In this document: positions 43,661 to 53,212 of the stretch, in pieces
Position numbering within the stretch: position 1 is the stretch's first letter
How the letters are laid out: every line of letters starts with the position of its first letter
Source of the DNA: Silanimonas sp.
GTDB lineage: Bacteria; Pseudomonadota; Gammaproteobacteria; Xanthomonadales; Xanthomonadaceae
Assembly: GCF_027531545.1 (NCBI RefSeq)
Contig: NZ_JAPZSC010000001.1
Location: 124,001 to 188,000 of the forward strand
DNA length: 64,000 bases
Reading direction: 5' to 3'
The notes under the pieces: generated by a model
The model's input: the letters and a program-made list of their open reading frames with translations, nothing else
Told to the model about the DNA's origin: nothing
Databases searched by the model: none
Position numbers and translations under genes: made by a program

Positions 43661-46600
43661 CGACCTCGCGCTCGATGCGCTGAAGCGCATGTCGCATCGC
43701 GGCGCCATCGCCGCCGACGGCGCGTCGGGCGACGGTGCGGGCGTGCTCTTGCAGCGGCCCTCCGCCTGGCTCGCGGCGTGTGCGGCCGACATCGGCGTGG
43801 CCCTGCCGCCGCAGTTCGCCTCCGGGCTCGTGTTCCTGCCGCGCGACGTCAGCCAGGCGCAGGCCTCGCGGCAGAAGATTTCCGATGCCGCACGCGAGAG
43901 CGGCCTGATCGTCGCCGGCTGGCGCCGCGTGCCGCTGAACCTCGACGCCTGCGGGCCGATCGCCGACGCACGCCGTCCGCACATCGAGCAGCTGTTCGTC
44001 GCGCCGGCCGCCACGCTCACCGACGCCGAGTTCCGCCGTGCGCTGTTCGTCGCGCGCCGCCGCGCCGCGCTGGCGCTCGGCAACGATGACGCCGGCTACA
44101 TCGTCACGCTGTCGGCCGACAGCTTCGGCTTCAAGGCCATGGTGATCCCGGAGCGGCTGCCGCAGCTGTTCCCGGACCTGATGCACCCGGCGATGGCCAG
44201 CACCTGCGTCATCGTCCACCAGCGTTTCTCCACCAACACCTCGCCGCGCTGGCCGCTGGCCCAGCCCTTCCGCCACCTCGCGCACAACGGCGAGATCAAC
44301 ACCATCTCGGGCAACCGCGGTTGGGCGCGCGCGCGCCGCGCGCTGTGGAAGGCCGAAGGCCTCGACTTCGCCACGCTGGGCCCGCTGGTCGGCGAGCACG
44401 GCTCGGACTCGCAGAGCCTCGACGACATGCTCGAGGTGATGCTGGCCGGCGGCTTCGACGCGCTGGCCGCGCTGCGCATCCTGATCCCGCCGGCGGCGCA
44501 CACGCTGTCGACGCTGGACCCGGACCTCGCTGCCTTCTACGAGTACTACGCGCTGCACACCGAGCCGTGGGACGGCCCGGCCGCCGTGTCGTTCAACGAC
44601 GGGCGCTACGCCGGCTGCCTGCTCGACCGCAACGGCCTGCGCCCGGCACGCTGGGCGCGCACCGACGATGCGCTCGTGATCGCTTCCGAGGCCGGCGCCT
44701 TCCGCATCGCCGAGGACCAGATCATCGCCAAGGGCCGCCTCGGGCCGGGCGAAATGATCGCCGTGGAACTGGAATCGGGCCGCGTGCTCGACAGCGGCGC
44801 CATCGACCGCATCAACGCCGGCCGCCACCCGTTCAAGCGCTGGCTGAAGGATGGCGTCAGCTACCTCGTTTCCGACCTGATCGACCCGGCGCTCGCCGCC
44901 GAGCCCTTCGACGACCTGGTGCTGGCGCGCTTCCAGCGCCGCTTCGGCCTCACCCGCGAGGAGCGCGACGGCATCCTCAAGGTGCTGGCCGAGACCGAGG
45001 GCGAGGCCGTGGGCTCGATGGGCGACGACACGCCGCTGCCGGCGATGTCGCAGCGCCTGCGTTCGCTATACGACAGCTTCCGCCAGGCCTTCGCGCAGGT
45101 GACGAACCCGCCGATCGACCCGCTGCGCGAGACGGTGGTGATGTCGCTGGTGACGCAGATCGGCGCCGAGAAGAACGTCTTCGAGGCCAAGCCCGAACAC
45201 GCCCGCCAAGTGCAGCTGAACTCGCCGCTGCTGAGCCAGCGCAAGCTGCGCGAGCTGCTGGCCTTGCCCGACTACGCCGAGAAGCACGCGCTGCTGCACC
45301 TGTACTGCCGCGACGGCGAAGGCATGGAAGCGGCGATCCGCCGCGTGCGCGACGAAGCCATCGCGGCCGTGCGCGGCGGCGCGGTGGTACTGCTGCTGTC
45401 CGACCGCTACCCGCCGGACGGCGCCCGCGCCATCCACGCCCTGCTCGCCACCGGCGCCGTGCACCACGGCCTCGTCGACGCCGGCCTGCGCTGCGCCTGC
45501 AACCTGATCATCGAGACCGGCACGGTGCGCGACGCGCACCACGTGGCCTGCCTCGTTGGCGTGGGCGCGACCTTCGTCTACCCCTACCTCGCCTACCAGA
45601 CGCTGCACGCCATGCAGCGCCACGGCCAGCTCACCCTGCCGGGTGACGCCAAGGAGCCGGGCCGACGCTTCCGCCGTGGCGTGAAGAAGGGCCTGCTCAA
45701 GATCCTCTCGAAGATGGGCGTGAGCTGCCTGTCGAGCTACCGCGGCGCGCGCCTGTTCGAGATCGTGGGCCTCGCTCCCGAGGTCGTCGAACTGTGCTTC
45801 CCCGGCACGCCGAGCCGCATCGGCGGCGCCGGTTTCGCCGAGCTCGATGCCGACGCCGCGGAGTTCGCCGAACTGGCCGACGACGACGCGGCACCGCTCG
45901 AGATCGGTGGACTGATGCAGTACCGCCCCGGCGGCGAGTACCACATGGCCAACCCCGACGTGGTCATCGCCCTGCAGCGCGCGGTGATGAGCGAGGCGCC
46001 CGAAGACTGGGACGCCTTCCGCCGCGCGGTGGACGAGCGCCCGCCCTCCGCGCTGCGCGACCTCTTCGCGCTGAAGGCGCTCGGCCCGGCCGTGCCGCTG
46101 GACGAGGTCGAACCGGCGAGCGCGATCCTGTCGCGCTTCGACTCCGCGGGCATGAGCCTCGGCGCGCTATCGCCCGAGGCCCACGAAGCGCTGGCCACGG
46201 CGATGAACCGCCTCGGCTGCCGCAGCAATTCCGGTGAGGGTGGCGAAGACGCCGCGCGCTACGGCACCGAGCGGCGCAGCAAAATCAAGCAGGTGGCCTC
46301 CGGCCGCTTCGGCGTGACGCCGCATTACCTGGTCAATGCCGAAGTGCTGCAGATCAAGGTGGCGCAGGGCGCGAAGCCCGGCGAAGGCGGCCAGCTGCCC
46401 GGCCACAAGGTCGACGCGCTGATCGCGCGGCTGCGCCACGCCAAGCCCGGCATCGGCCTGATCTCGCCGCCGCCGCACCACGACATCTATTCGATCGAAG
46501 ACCTCGCCCAGCTGATCTACGACCTCAAGCAGATCAACCCCGAGGCGCTGATCTCGGTGAAGCTGGTCGCGCATGCGGGCGTAGGCACGATCGCGGCCGG

Positions 46601-48002
46601 CGTGGCGAAGGCGCAGGCGGACTTCATCACCATCTCCGGCCATGACGGCGGCACCGGCGCGAGCCCGATCAGCTCGATCCGCTACGCCGGTTCGCCGTGG
46701 GAGTTGGGCCTGGCGGAAGCGCAGGAGACGCTGCGCCGCAACGGCCTGCGCGAGCGCGTGCGCCTGCAGACCGACGGCGGCTTGAAGACCGGCCTCGACG
46801 TCATCAAGGCCACGCTGATGGGCGCCGACAGCTTCGGTTTCGGCACCGTCCCGATGATGGCGCTGGGCTGCAAGTACCTGCGCATCTGCCACCTCAACAC
46901 CTGCGCCACCGGCGTCGCCACGCAGGAGCCGCGACTGCGCGCGCAGCACTTCAAGGGCCTGCCCGAGCGCGTCATCGCCTACTTCACGTATCTCGTCGAG
47001 GACGTGCGCCGGCACCTCGCCGCGCTCGGCGCCCGCTCGCTGGAGGAACTGATCGGCCGCGCCGACCTGCTGGTCGAACGCGAAGATGTTCCGCATCGCC
47101 AGCAGCTGCTCGACCTCTCGCGCTTGAAGGCGAGTGCCTTGCTGCCGGGCCCGGCCTCGCACCGTGCCGCACCGCCGATTGCCGCACCGCCCAGCCCGCT
47201 CGCACAACAACTTCTGGATGAAGCCTTCCCCGAACTGAAGGCCGGCCGCAGCGTGCGTCGCGAAGTGCGCATCGACACGCAGGACCGCAGCCTCGGCGCC
47301 GGCCTCGCCGGTGCGCTGGCCAAGACCTTCGGCGACGCCGCGCCGCCCGGCACGCTGGAACTGCACTGCCACGGCAGTGCCGGCCAGAGCTTCGGCGCCT
47401 TCAACGCGAAGGGCGTGCACCTGCACCTGCACGGCGAAGCCAACGACGGCGTCGGCAAGGGCATGGCCGGCGGCCGCATCGTGATCGCGCCGCCCGCGGG
47501 GCACCGCTACACCCCACAGCACGCGACCATTCTTGGGAACGCGGCGCTGTATGGCGCCACCGGCGGCGAGCTCTACGCCGTGGGTCGCGGCGGCGAACGT
47601 TTCGGCGTGCGCAATTCCGGCGCCACCACGGTGATCGAGGGCATCGGCGACCACGGCTGCGAGTACATGACCGGCGGCCAGGTGCTGGTGCTGGGCCGCA
47701 CGGGCCTGAATTTCGGCGCCGGCATGACCGGCGGCTTCGCCTACGTGCTCGACATCGACCGCGGCTTCGTCGACCGCTACAACCATGAGCTCGTGGACAT
47801 CCATCGCCTCGAGGCCGAATCGATGGAGAACCACCTGCAGCACCTGCGGAACCTGCTGCGCACGCACGCGAAGCTGGCCGGCAGCGCGCAGGCGCGCGAG
47901 CTGCTCGAGGATTTCCGCGAGGTGATCGGCAAGTTCTGGCTGGTGAAGCCGAAGGCCGCGAGCCTCGATTCGCTGGTCGCCGCATTGAAGAGGGCCGCCT
48001 GA
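43518..48002 (+). CDS. gltB: Glutamate synthase large subunit
   Basis: NADPH-GOGAT alpha subunit, 1494 residues. Following the family, the first 30 residues are a propeptide removed to expose the nucleophile Cys31 (FEHDACGFGLIASLDG). The glutaminase domain includes VIVHQRFSTNTSPRWPLAQP and HNGEINTISGN. The FMN synthase domain has ISGHDGGTGASPISSIRYAG and KLVAHAGVGTIAAGVAKAQA, and the 3Fe-4S cysteines lie near CKYLRICHLNTCATG. A C-terminal GXGXG beta-helix closes the chain. The stop overlaps the gltD ATG as TGATG. Confidence 0.97.
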   Translation: MRECVTSTQEPDQRTDTVRGLHDPSFEHDACGFGLIASLDGVPKRRHVDLALDALKRMSHRGAIAADGASGDGAGVLLQRPSAWLAACAADIGVALPPQFASGLVFLPRDVSQAQASRQKISDAARESGLIVAGWRRVPLNLDACGPIADARRPHIEQLFVAPAATLTDAEFRRALFVARRRAALALGNDDAGYIVTLSADSFGFKAMVIPERLPQLFPDLMHPAMASTCVIVHQRFSTNTSPRWPLAQPFRHLAHNGEINTISGNRGWARARRALWKAEGLDFATLGPLVGEHGSDSQSLDDMLEVMLAGGFDALAALRILIPPAAHTLSTLDPDLAAFYEYYALHTEPWDGPAAVSFNDGRYAGCLLDRNGLRPARWARTDDALVIASEAGAFRIAEDQIIAKGRLGPGEMIAVELESGRVLDSGAIDRINAGRHPFKRWLKDGVSYLVSDLIDPALAAEPFDDLVLARFQRRFGLTREERDGILKVLAETEGEAVGSMGDDTPLPAMSQRLRSLYDSFRQAFAQVTNPPIDPLRETVVMSLVTQIGAEKNVFEAKPEHARQVQLNSPLLSQRKLRELLALPDYAEKHALLHLYCRDGEGMEAAIRRVRDEAIAAVRGGAVVLLLSDRYPPDGARAIHALLATGAVHHGLVDAGLRCACNLIIETGTVRDAHHVACLVGVGATFVYPYLAYQTLHAMQRHGQLTLPGDAKEPGRRFRRGVKKGLLKILSKMGVSCLSSYRGARLFEIVGLAPEVVELCFPGTPSRIGGAGFAELDADAAEFAELADDDAAPLEIGGLMQYRPGGEYHMANPDVVIALQRAVMSEAPEDWDAFRRAVDERPPSALRDLFALKALGPAVPLDEVEPASAILSRFDSAGMSLGALSPEAHEALATAMNRLGCRSNSGEGGEDAARYGTERRSKIKQVASGRFGVTPHYLVNAEVLQIKVAQGAKPGEGGQLPGHKVDALIARLRHAKPGIGLISPPPHHDIYSIEDLAQLIYDLKQINPEALISVKLVAHAGVGTIAAGVAKAQADFITISGHDGGTGASPISSIRYAGSPWELGLAEAQETLRRNGLRERVRLQTDGGLKTGLDVIKATLMGADSFGFGTVPMMALGCKYLRICHLNTCATGVATQEPRLRAQHFKGLPERVIAYFTYLVEDVRRHLAALGARSLEELIGRADLLVEREDVPHRQQLLDLSRLKASALLPGPASHRAAPPIAAPPSPLAQQLLDEAFPELKAGRSVRREVRIDTQDRSLGAGLAGALAKTFGDAAPPGTLELHCHGSAGQSFGAFNAKGVHLHLHGEANDGVGKGMAGGRIVIAPPAGHRYTPQHATILGNAALYGATGGELYAVGRGGERFGVRNSGATTVIEGIGDHGCEYMTGGQVLVLGRTGLNFGAGMTGGFAYVLDIDRGFVDRYNHELVDIHRLEAESMENHLQHLRNLLRTHAKLAGSAQARELLEDFREVIGKFWLVKPKAASLDSLVAALKRAA

Positions 48003-49417
48003 TGCCACGCGCGCAATTCGATTTCCTCGACCTGCCCCGGCAGATGCCGAAGGAACTGGCCGTCGCCACGCGCCTGGGCCTGGACGTCGAGATCTACGGC
48101 AAGTTCGAACCCGCCGAAGCCAAAGCCCAGGCCGGGCGCTGCCTCGACTGCGGCAACCCCTACTGCAGCAACGGCTGCCCGGTCGGCAACGCGATCCCGC
48201 AATGGCTGGAGCTGGTGCGTCAGGGCCGCCTGTTCGAAGCCGCCACGCTCGCGCACGAGACCAACCCACTGCCCGAGATCTGCGGGCGCGTCTGCCCGCA
48301 GGACCGCCTCTGCGAGGGCGCCTGCACGCTGGAGACCGGCTTCGACGCCGTCACCATCGGCAGCATCGAGAAGTACCTCGTCGACGAGGCTTTCAAGCAG
48401 GGCTGGCGCCCCGACCTGTCGCGGGTGAAGCCGCGCAAGGAACGCGTCGCCGTCGTCGGTGCCGGCCCGGCCGGCCTCGCCTGCGCCGACCGCCTCGTGC
48501 GTGCGGGCGTGTCGGTGACGGTGTTCGACCGCCACGACGAGATCGGCGGCCTGCTCACCTTCGGCATCCCGCCCTTCAAGCTTGAGAAGTCGGTGATCGC
48601 TACGCGCCGGCAGGTGCTCGAAGGCATGGGCGTGCGTTTCCAGCTTGGCCTCGACGTGGGCCGCGACATCGAGTTCGGCAAGCTCATCGCCGGGCACGAC
48701 GCGGTGTTCGTCGGCACCGGCGCCACCACGCCGGTCGACGCGCGCCTCCCGGGGCAATCGCTGCCCGGCGTGCTGCCGGCCCTGCCCTTCCTGATCGCCA
48801 ACGCCCGCCGCGTGCTCGGCCGCACGCTCGACGCCGACGATGCCGCGATGCTCGACCTCAAGGGCAAGCGCGTGCGCGTGCTCGGCGGCGGTGACACCGC
48901 CATGGACTGCGTGCGCACCGCGCGTCGCCTGGGGGCTGCCGAAGTCAGCTGCGTGTACCGCCGCGACGCCGAATCCATGCCGGGCTCGCGCCGCGAGGTG
49001 AAGAACGCCCGCGACGAGGGCGTCGAGTTCTTGTTCCATCGCGCGCCGCTGGCCATCGAGGGCGAGGGCCGCGTGCAGGCCCTGCGCGTGGCCCGCACCG
49101 AGGCCGCCGGACGTGGGGCCTTCTCGATCGTCGAGGGCGAATCGGAAACGCTCGCCGCGGACGTGGTGATCCTTGCCTTCGGCTACCGCGCCAGCCCGCC
49201 CGCGTGGCTGGCCGAGCACGGCGTGCGCCTCGCCGACAGCGGCCTGATCGTCGGAGGCGGCGCTTCCCCTTACCAGACCTCGGTGCCCAAGCTCTGGGCC
49301 GGCGGCGACGCGCTGCGCGGCGCCGACCTCGTCGTCACGGCGGTGCGCGACGGCCGCGACGCGGCGGCGGCCATGCTGCGGCAGTTCAAGGGCATCGCCA
49401 TCCGCACGGCGGCATGA
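48002..49417 (+). CDS. gltD: Glutamate synthase small subunit
   Basis: NADPH-GOGAT beta subunit, 471 residues. N-terminal cysteines for 4Fe-4S clusters are in GRCLDCGNPYCSNGCPVGN and ICGRVCPQDRLCEGACT. The FAD dinucleotide fold is VAVVGAGPAGLACADRL and the NADPH fold is VRVLGGGDTAMDCVRTARRL. It feeds electrons from NADPH to GltB for glutamate synthesis. Translation is probably coupled to gltB. Confidence 0.97.
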   Translation: MPRAQFDFLDLPRQMPKELAVATRLGLDVEIYGKFEPAEAKAQAGRCLDCGNPYCSNGCPVGNAIPQWLELVRQGRLFEAATLAHETNPLPEICGRVCPQDRLCEGACTLETGFDAVTIGSIEKYLVDEAFKQGWRPDLSRVKPRKERVAVVGAGPAGLACADRLVRAGVSVTVFDRHDEIGGLLTFGIPPFKLEKSVIATRRQVLEGMGVRFQLGLDVGRDIEFGKLIAGHDAVFVGTGATTPVDARLPGQSLPGVLPALPFLIANARRVLGRTLDADDAAMLDLKGKRVRVLGGGDTAMDCVRTARRLGAAEVSCVYRRDAESMPGSRREVKNARDEGVEFLFHRAPLAIEGEGRVQALRVARTEAAGRGAFSIVEGESETLAADVVILAFGYRASPPAWLAEHGVRLADSGLIVGGGASPYQTSVPKLWAGGDALRGADLVVTAVRDGRDAAAAMLRQFKGIAIRTAA

Positions 49418-49468
49418 CGGAGGGGCGGCGTACAATGCCGCCCTTCCCGTTTCGACCTCCCGCCCGCC

Positions 49469-50395
49469 ATGAGCCTCTCCGCCGACACCCGCGCCCGCAT
49501 CGAATCCATCCTCAGCTCGCACGAGGTGGTGCTGTTCATGAAGGGCAGCCCGCAGCGTCCGCAGTGCGGGTTCTCGATGAAGGCCTCGAGCATCGTGGGC
49601 GGCATCGTCGCCGAGTACGCCCACGTCGACGTGCTGCAGGACCCGGAGATCCGCGAGGGCATCAAGGTTTACGGCCAGTGGCCGACCATCCCGCAGCTCT
49701 ACGTGAAGGGCGAGCTGGTCGGCGGTTCGGACATCATCGAGCAGATGATGAACTCCGGTGAGCTGCATGCCCTGCTGGGCGGCGCCACGCCGGACCGCAC
49801 GCCACCGACGATCACGATCACCGACGAGGCCGCCGCGCAGATCCGCAAGGCCATGGCCGACCAGGGCGACGGCCTCGCCCTGCACATGGCGGTCGACGCC
49901 AAGTTCAACAGCCGCTTCGAGCTGAAGCCGGCCACCGGGCAGGAAGTCAGCGCCACGGCGAACGGCATCACCGTGCACTTCGACCTCGCCAGCGCGCCGC
50001 GCGCCAACGGCATCGCGATCGACTGGGTAGACAACGGCGTCCGCGGTGCCGGCCTGTCGATCACCAACCCGAACGCCCCGGCCCAAGTGCGCCCGCTGTC
50101 GGTGAAGGACCTCGCGGCGCGTCTCGCCGAGTTCACCGTCATCGACGTGCGCCCGCCGCAGGCCCGCACCCTGGCCGCATTCCCGGCGTCGCACGCGGTC
50201 CTCGACGAGACCACGCACGACGACCTCGCGGCGCTGCCGAAGGACACGAAGCTGGCTTTCCTGTGCCACCACGGCAACAGCAGCCGGCAGGCCGCCGAGC
50301 ATTTCCGCGGCCTCGGCTTCACGCAGGTCTACAACGTGGAAGGTGGCATCGACGCCTGGTCGACCGACGTCGACGGCTCGGTCCCCCGCTACTGA
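49469..50395 (+). CDS. grxD: Monothiol glutaredoxin fused to IscA-like and rhodanese domains
   Basis: 308 residues in three parts. Residues 1-105 are a CGFS glutaredoxin (FMKGSPQRPQCGFSMKAS, Cys33; WPTIPQLYVKGELVGG), a family that handles Fe-S clusters. Residues about 113-205 resemble the HesB/IscA fold (ITITDEAAAQIRKAMADQG, GITVHFDLAS) but contain no cysteine, so this part cannot bind a cluster the usual way. Residues about 210-308 are a rhodanese with active loop CHHGNSS (Cys266) and VYNVEGGIDAW. E. coli GrxD has only the first part. The fusion suggests a link between sulfur handling and cluster delivery. It follows gltD by 51 bases. Confidence 0.92.
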   Translation: MSLSADTRARIESILSSHEVVLFMKGSPQRPQCGFSMKASSIVGGIVAEYAHVDVLQDPEIREGIKVYGQWPTIPQLYVKGELVGGSDIIEQMMNSGELHALLGGATPDRTPPTITITDEAAAQIRKAMADQGDGLALHMAVDAKFNSRFELKPATGQEVSATANGITVHFDLASAPRANGIAIDWVDNGVRGAGLSITNPNAPAQVRPLSVKDLAARLAEFTVIDVRPPQARTLAAFPASHAVLDETTHDDLAALPKDTKLAFLCHHGNSSRQAAEHFRGLGFTQVYNVEGGIDAWSTDVDGSVPRY

Positions 50396-50408
50396 GGCGA
50401 ACGGCCCA

Positions 50409-50427
50409 CCGGGCGCAAGGCGCCCGG
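50409..50427 (+). terminator. Hairpin after the glutaredoxin fusion gene
   Basis: CCGGGCGC-AAG-GCGCCCGG, a perfect 8-bp stem with a 3-base loop, starting 14 bases after the stop codon. It lacks a T run but is well placed to end the gltBD-grxD transcript. Confidence 0.55.
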
Positions 50428-50571
50428 ATCACCGTCAATCCACGTCAACGAAGGCCGCGCCGGGCGCGATCCACCCTTCCGTTCATGGCGCGTGTAGAGT
50501 TTTTGCGCTAAACAGCGGAGTGACGCCCCGAAAAGCCGGGAAAAACCCGGCGCGGTGGCACGGAGATGGCG

Positions 50572-50898
50572 ATGAACCGTGGAATGTTTTGGATGGTCCC
50601 GACGGCGGCCCTCGGCCTGCTGGTCGGTTGTGGTGGCGGCGCCACCCCGGCGGATGTGGCCGCCCAGGCTTGCGATGCGCAGGTGCGCACCCAGCTGGGC
50701 GCCAAGCCCTACACGCTGGATCTGAAGATGCTGGCGGAAACGATGAAGGACGACGGCCGCGGCAGTTTCCTGCTGGCCTCGCAGGTCACCGTCGACGCCG
50801 GTCTCGCCAGCCAGACCGTGCAGGTGCTCGAGTGCACGGTGCGCATGGGCGCCGAGAACACCAGCGCCGAAGTCTTGAACGTCCGCTTCATCTGGTGA
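50572..50898 (+). CDS. Small lipoprotein of unknown function
   Basis: 108 residues from the ATG at 50572, chosen over 50566 because the GGAG just before the earlier ATG leaves no spacing for it but about 6 bases for this one. The signal ends in a lipobox at LGLLVGC (MVPTAALGLLVGCGGGATPA). The rest is a small domain with two further cysteines (AQACDAQVRTQLG and VQVLECTVRMGA) that could form a disulfide. No family is recognised. Confidence 0.72.
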   Translation: MNRGMFWMVPTAALGLLVGCGGGATPADVAAQACDAQVRTQLGAKPYTLDLKMLAETMKDDGRGSFLLASQVTVDAGLASQTVQVLECTVRMGAENTSAEVLNVRFIW

Positions 50899-50903
50899 GC
50901 CGC

Positions 50904-50922
50904 GGGGCGGCATGGCCGCCCC
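50904..50922. terminator. Bidirectional hairpin between convergent genes
   Basis: GGGGCGGC-ATG-GCCGCCCC, a perfect 8-bp stem, sits between the lipoprotein stop (50898) and the AMP nucleosidase stop (50938). It can serve both directions. Confidence 0.6.
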
Positions 50923-50937
50923 CGAACCCGCCGCGCT

Positions 50938-51711
50938 TCAGTCGAAGCGCAGGTGCTTCACCGACTTCCCGTGGCGACGCACCAGCTTCAGCGCCTCGAT
51001 ACCGATGGTGATGTGGCGCTCGACGAAGTTCGCGCTGACCACCTTGTCGGACGCTTCCGTCTTCACGCCTTCCGGGATCATCGGCTGGTCCGAGACCAGC
51101 AACAGCGCGCCCGAGGGAATGCTGTTGGCGAAGCCGGCGGCGAACACCGTCGCCGTCTCCATGTCGATGGCCATGCAGCGCAGCTTGCGCAGGTATTCCT
51201 TGAACGCCTCGTCGTGCTCCCAGACGCGGCGGTTGGTCGTGTAGACCGTACCCGTCCAGTAGTCGTGCTCGAGGTCGCGGATCATCGTCGACACCGCGCG
51301 CTGCAGCGCGAAGGCCGGTAGCGCCGGCACTTCCGGCGGCAGGTAGTCGTTGCTGGTGCCCTCGCCGCGGATCGCCGCGATCGGCAGCACGAGGTCGCCG
51401 AGCTGGTTCTTGCGCTTCAGGCCGCCGCACTTGCCGAGGAACAGCACGGCCTTCGGCGACACGGCGCTGAGCAGGTCCATCACCGTCGCCGCGTTGGCGC
51501 TGCCCATGCCGAAATTGATCATGGTGATGCCGTCGACGGTGGCGCTCGGCATGGGGCGGTCGCGGCCGACGACCTCGGCGCCCGTCAAGCGCGAGAACAC
51601 GTCGAGGTAGCCGCCGAAATTGGTCAGCAGCACGTGGGGGCCGAATTCCTCCAGCGGCACGCCGGTGTAGCGCGGCAACCAGTTGGAGACGATCTCGTTC
51701 TTGTCCTTCAT
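50938..51711 (-). CDS. AMP nucleosidase (short form)
   Basis: 257 residues. It matches the short AMP-nucleosidase group at the start (IVSNWLPRYTGVPLEEFGPH). The nucleoside-phosphorylase fold follows, with VLFLGKCGGLKRKNQLGDL, the purine/ribose-site segment MAIDMETATVFAAGFAN, and LLVSDQPMIPEG. The enzyme splits AMP into adenine and ribose 5-phosphate and balances adenylate pools. E. coli Amn is longer because of an N-terminal regulatory domain absent here. It is convergent with the small lipoprotein gene. Confidence 0.88.
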   Translation of the reverse strand: MKDKNEIVSNWLPRYTGVPLEEFGPHVLLTNFGGYLDVFSRLTGAEVVGRDRPMPSATVDGITMINFGMGSANAATVMDLLSAVSPKAVLFLGKCGGLKRKNQLGDLVLPIAAIRGEGTSNDYLPPEVPALPAFALQRAVSTMIRDLEHDYWTGTVYTTNRRVWEHDEAFKEYLRKLRCMAIDMETATVFAAGFANSIPSGALLLVSDQPMIPEGVKTEASDKVVSANFVERHITIGIEALKLVRRHGKSVKHLRFD

Positions 51712-51850
51712 GGGTGTCCTTCTCTTCTCGTTCGCCCGGGGATTTTGCCACGCGGGCCGCCCGCGCCCGCGCCGGGGCCCATGACCTTCGGCCTAGTTGA
51801 TGGGCCTTGGGGCCGGGCTAGGGTGTCGGCTTCCCTTGCTGGAGCCCGCG

Positions 51851-53212
51851 ATGCGACCGCTTGATCTCCGAACCACCGCCCTCGCCGCCGCCCTGGCGCT
51901 CGGCCTCGGCGCCACCGCCGACGCCCGGGTCACCGTGCTGAAGGACGACCCGTACCCCAGCACCTACGAACGCATCGCCGCGCAGGACACGCTGATCCGC
52001 AATGCCACCGTGCTGGTGGGCGACGGCACGCGGCTGGAGAACGCCGACGTGCTGCTGCGCGACGGCAAGGTCGCGCGCGTGGGCCAGGGCCTCGACGCCC
52101 CTCGCGGCTCGACGGTGGTCGATGGCACCGGCAAGTGGATCACGCCGGGCCTGATCGACGTGCACTCGCACCTTGGCGTGTACGCCTCGCCGGGCCTCGA
52201 CGCCCACAGCGACGGCAACGAGATGACCAACCCCGTGACCTCGCAGGTCTGGGCCGAGCACGCCGTGTGGCCGCAGGACCCGGGCTTCGGCACGGCGCTC
52301 GCCGGCGGCGTGACTTCGATGCTGGTTCTGCCGGGCAGCGGCAACCTGATCGGCGGCCGCGGCGTGGTGCTGAAGAACGTGCCGGGCGAGACCTACCAGC
52401 AGATGAAGTTCCCCGGCGCACCGTGGAGCCTGAAGATGGCCTGCGGCGAGAACCCGAAGCGCTTCTATGGCGGGCAGGGCGCGGCACCGATGACCCGCAT
52501 GGGCAACGTCGCCGGCTACCGCAACGCCTTCATCGACGCCCGCGAGTACCTCGGGAAGCTCGACGACGAGGAGCCGCCGAAACAGGACCTCCGCCTCGAG
52601 ACCCTCGCCGCCGCGATGAACGGCGAGATCCAGGTGCAGATCCACTGCTACCGCGCCGACGAGATGGCGATCATGCTCGACCTCGCCGAGGAGTTCGACT
52701 TCAAGGTGGCCGCGTTCCACCACGGCGTCGAGGCCTACAAGATCGCCGATCGCCTCGCCGAGGCCGGCACCTGCGGCGCGCTCTGGGCCGACTGGTGGGG
52801 CTTCAAGGCCGAGGCCTATGACGCGGTGCAGGAGAACATCCTGATCGTCGACCGTGCGAATGAGGGCAAGGGCTGTGCGGTGGTGCACTCGGATTCGGCC
52901 GAAGGCATCCAGCGCCTCAACCAGGAAGCCGGCAAGGTCATCGGCGTCGGCCGTCGCGCCGGCATCGACATCGCGCCCGAACACGCCGTGCGCTGGATCA
53001 CCCAGAACGCCGCGCAGACGCTCGGCATCCAAGAGCAGGTCGGCACGCTCGAGCGCGGCAAGATGGGCGACGTGGTGCTGTGGAACCAGAACCCCTTCAG
53101 CGTCTACGCCAGGGCCGAGAAGGTCTGGATCGATGGTGCGCTGATGTTCGACCACAACGACCCGGCGCTGCAGCCGGTCTCCGACTTCACGCTCGGCCAG
53201 GAGCCCCTCTGA
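51851..53212 (+). CDS. Secreted amidohydrolase-family protein, first of a pair
   Basis: 453 residues from the ATG at 51851 with GGAG 8 bases upstream. The signal peptide is TTALAAALALGLGATADA. The amidohydrolase composite domain (IRNATVLVGDGTRLENADVL) and the metal-site strand are present (PGLIDVHSHLGVY). Later segments include AAFHHGVEAYKIADRLAEAG, VVHSDSAEGIQRLNQEAG and KMGDVVLWNQNPFSVYA. It lies immediately upstream of, and overlaps, a related gene. Imidazolonepropionase-like or peptidase activity is possible; the substrate is unknown. Confidence 0.85.
   Translation: MRPLDLRTTALAAALALGLGATADARVTVLKDDPYPSTYERIAAQDTLIRNATVLVGDGTRLENADVLLRDGKVARVGQGLDAPRGSTVVDGTGKWITPGLIDVHSHLGVYASPGLDAHSDGNEMTNPVTSQVWAEHAVWPQDPGFGTALAGGVTSMLVLPGSGNLIGGRGVVLKNVPGETYQQMKFPGAPWSLKMACGENPKRFYGGQGAAPMTRMGNVAGYRNAFIDAREYLGKLDDEEPPKQDLRLETLAAAMNGEIQVQIHCYRADEMAIMLDLAEEFDFKVAAFHHGVEAYKIADRLAEAGTCGALWADWWGFKAEAYDAVQENILIVDRANEGKGCAVVHSDSAEGIQRLNQEAGKVIGVGRRAGIDIAPEHAVRWITQNAAQTLGIQEQVGTLERGKMGDVVLWNQNPFSVYARAEKVWIDGALMFDHNDPALQPVSDFTLGQEPL

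Noticed and set aside
47777-50302. 841-residue reverse ORF antisense to gltD and the glutaredoxin fusion
   Set aside because: High-GC shadow of two well-supported forward genes.
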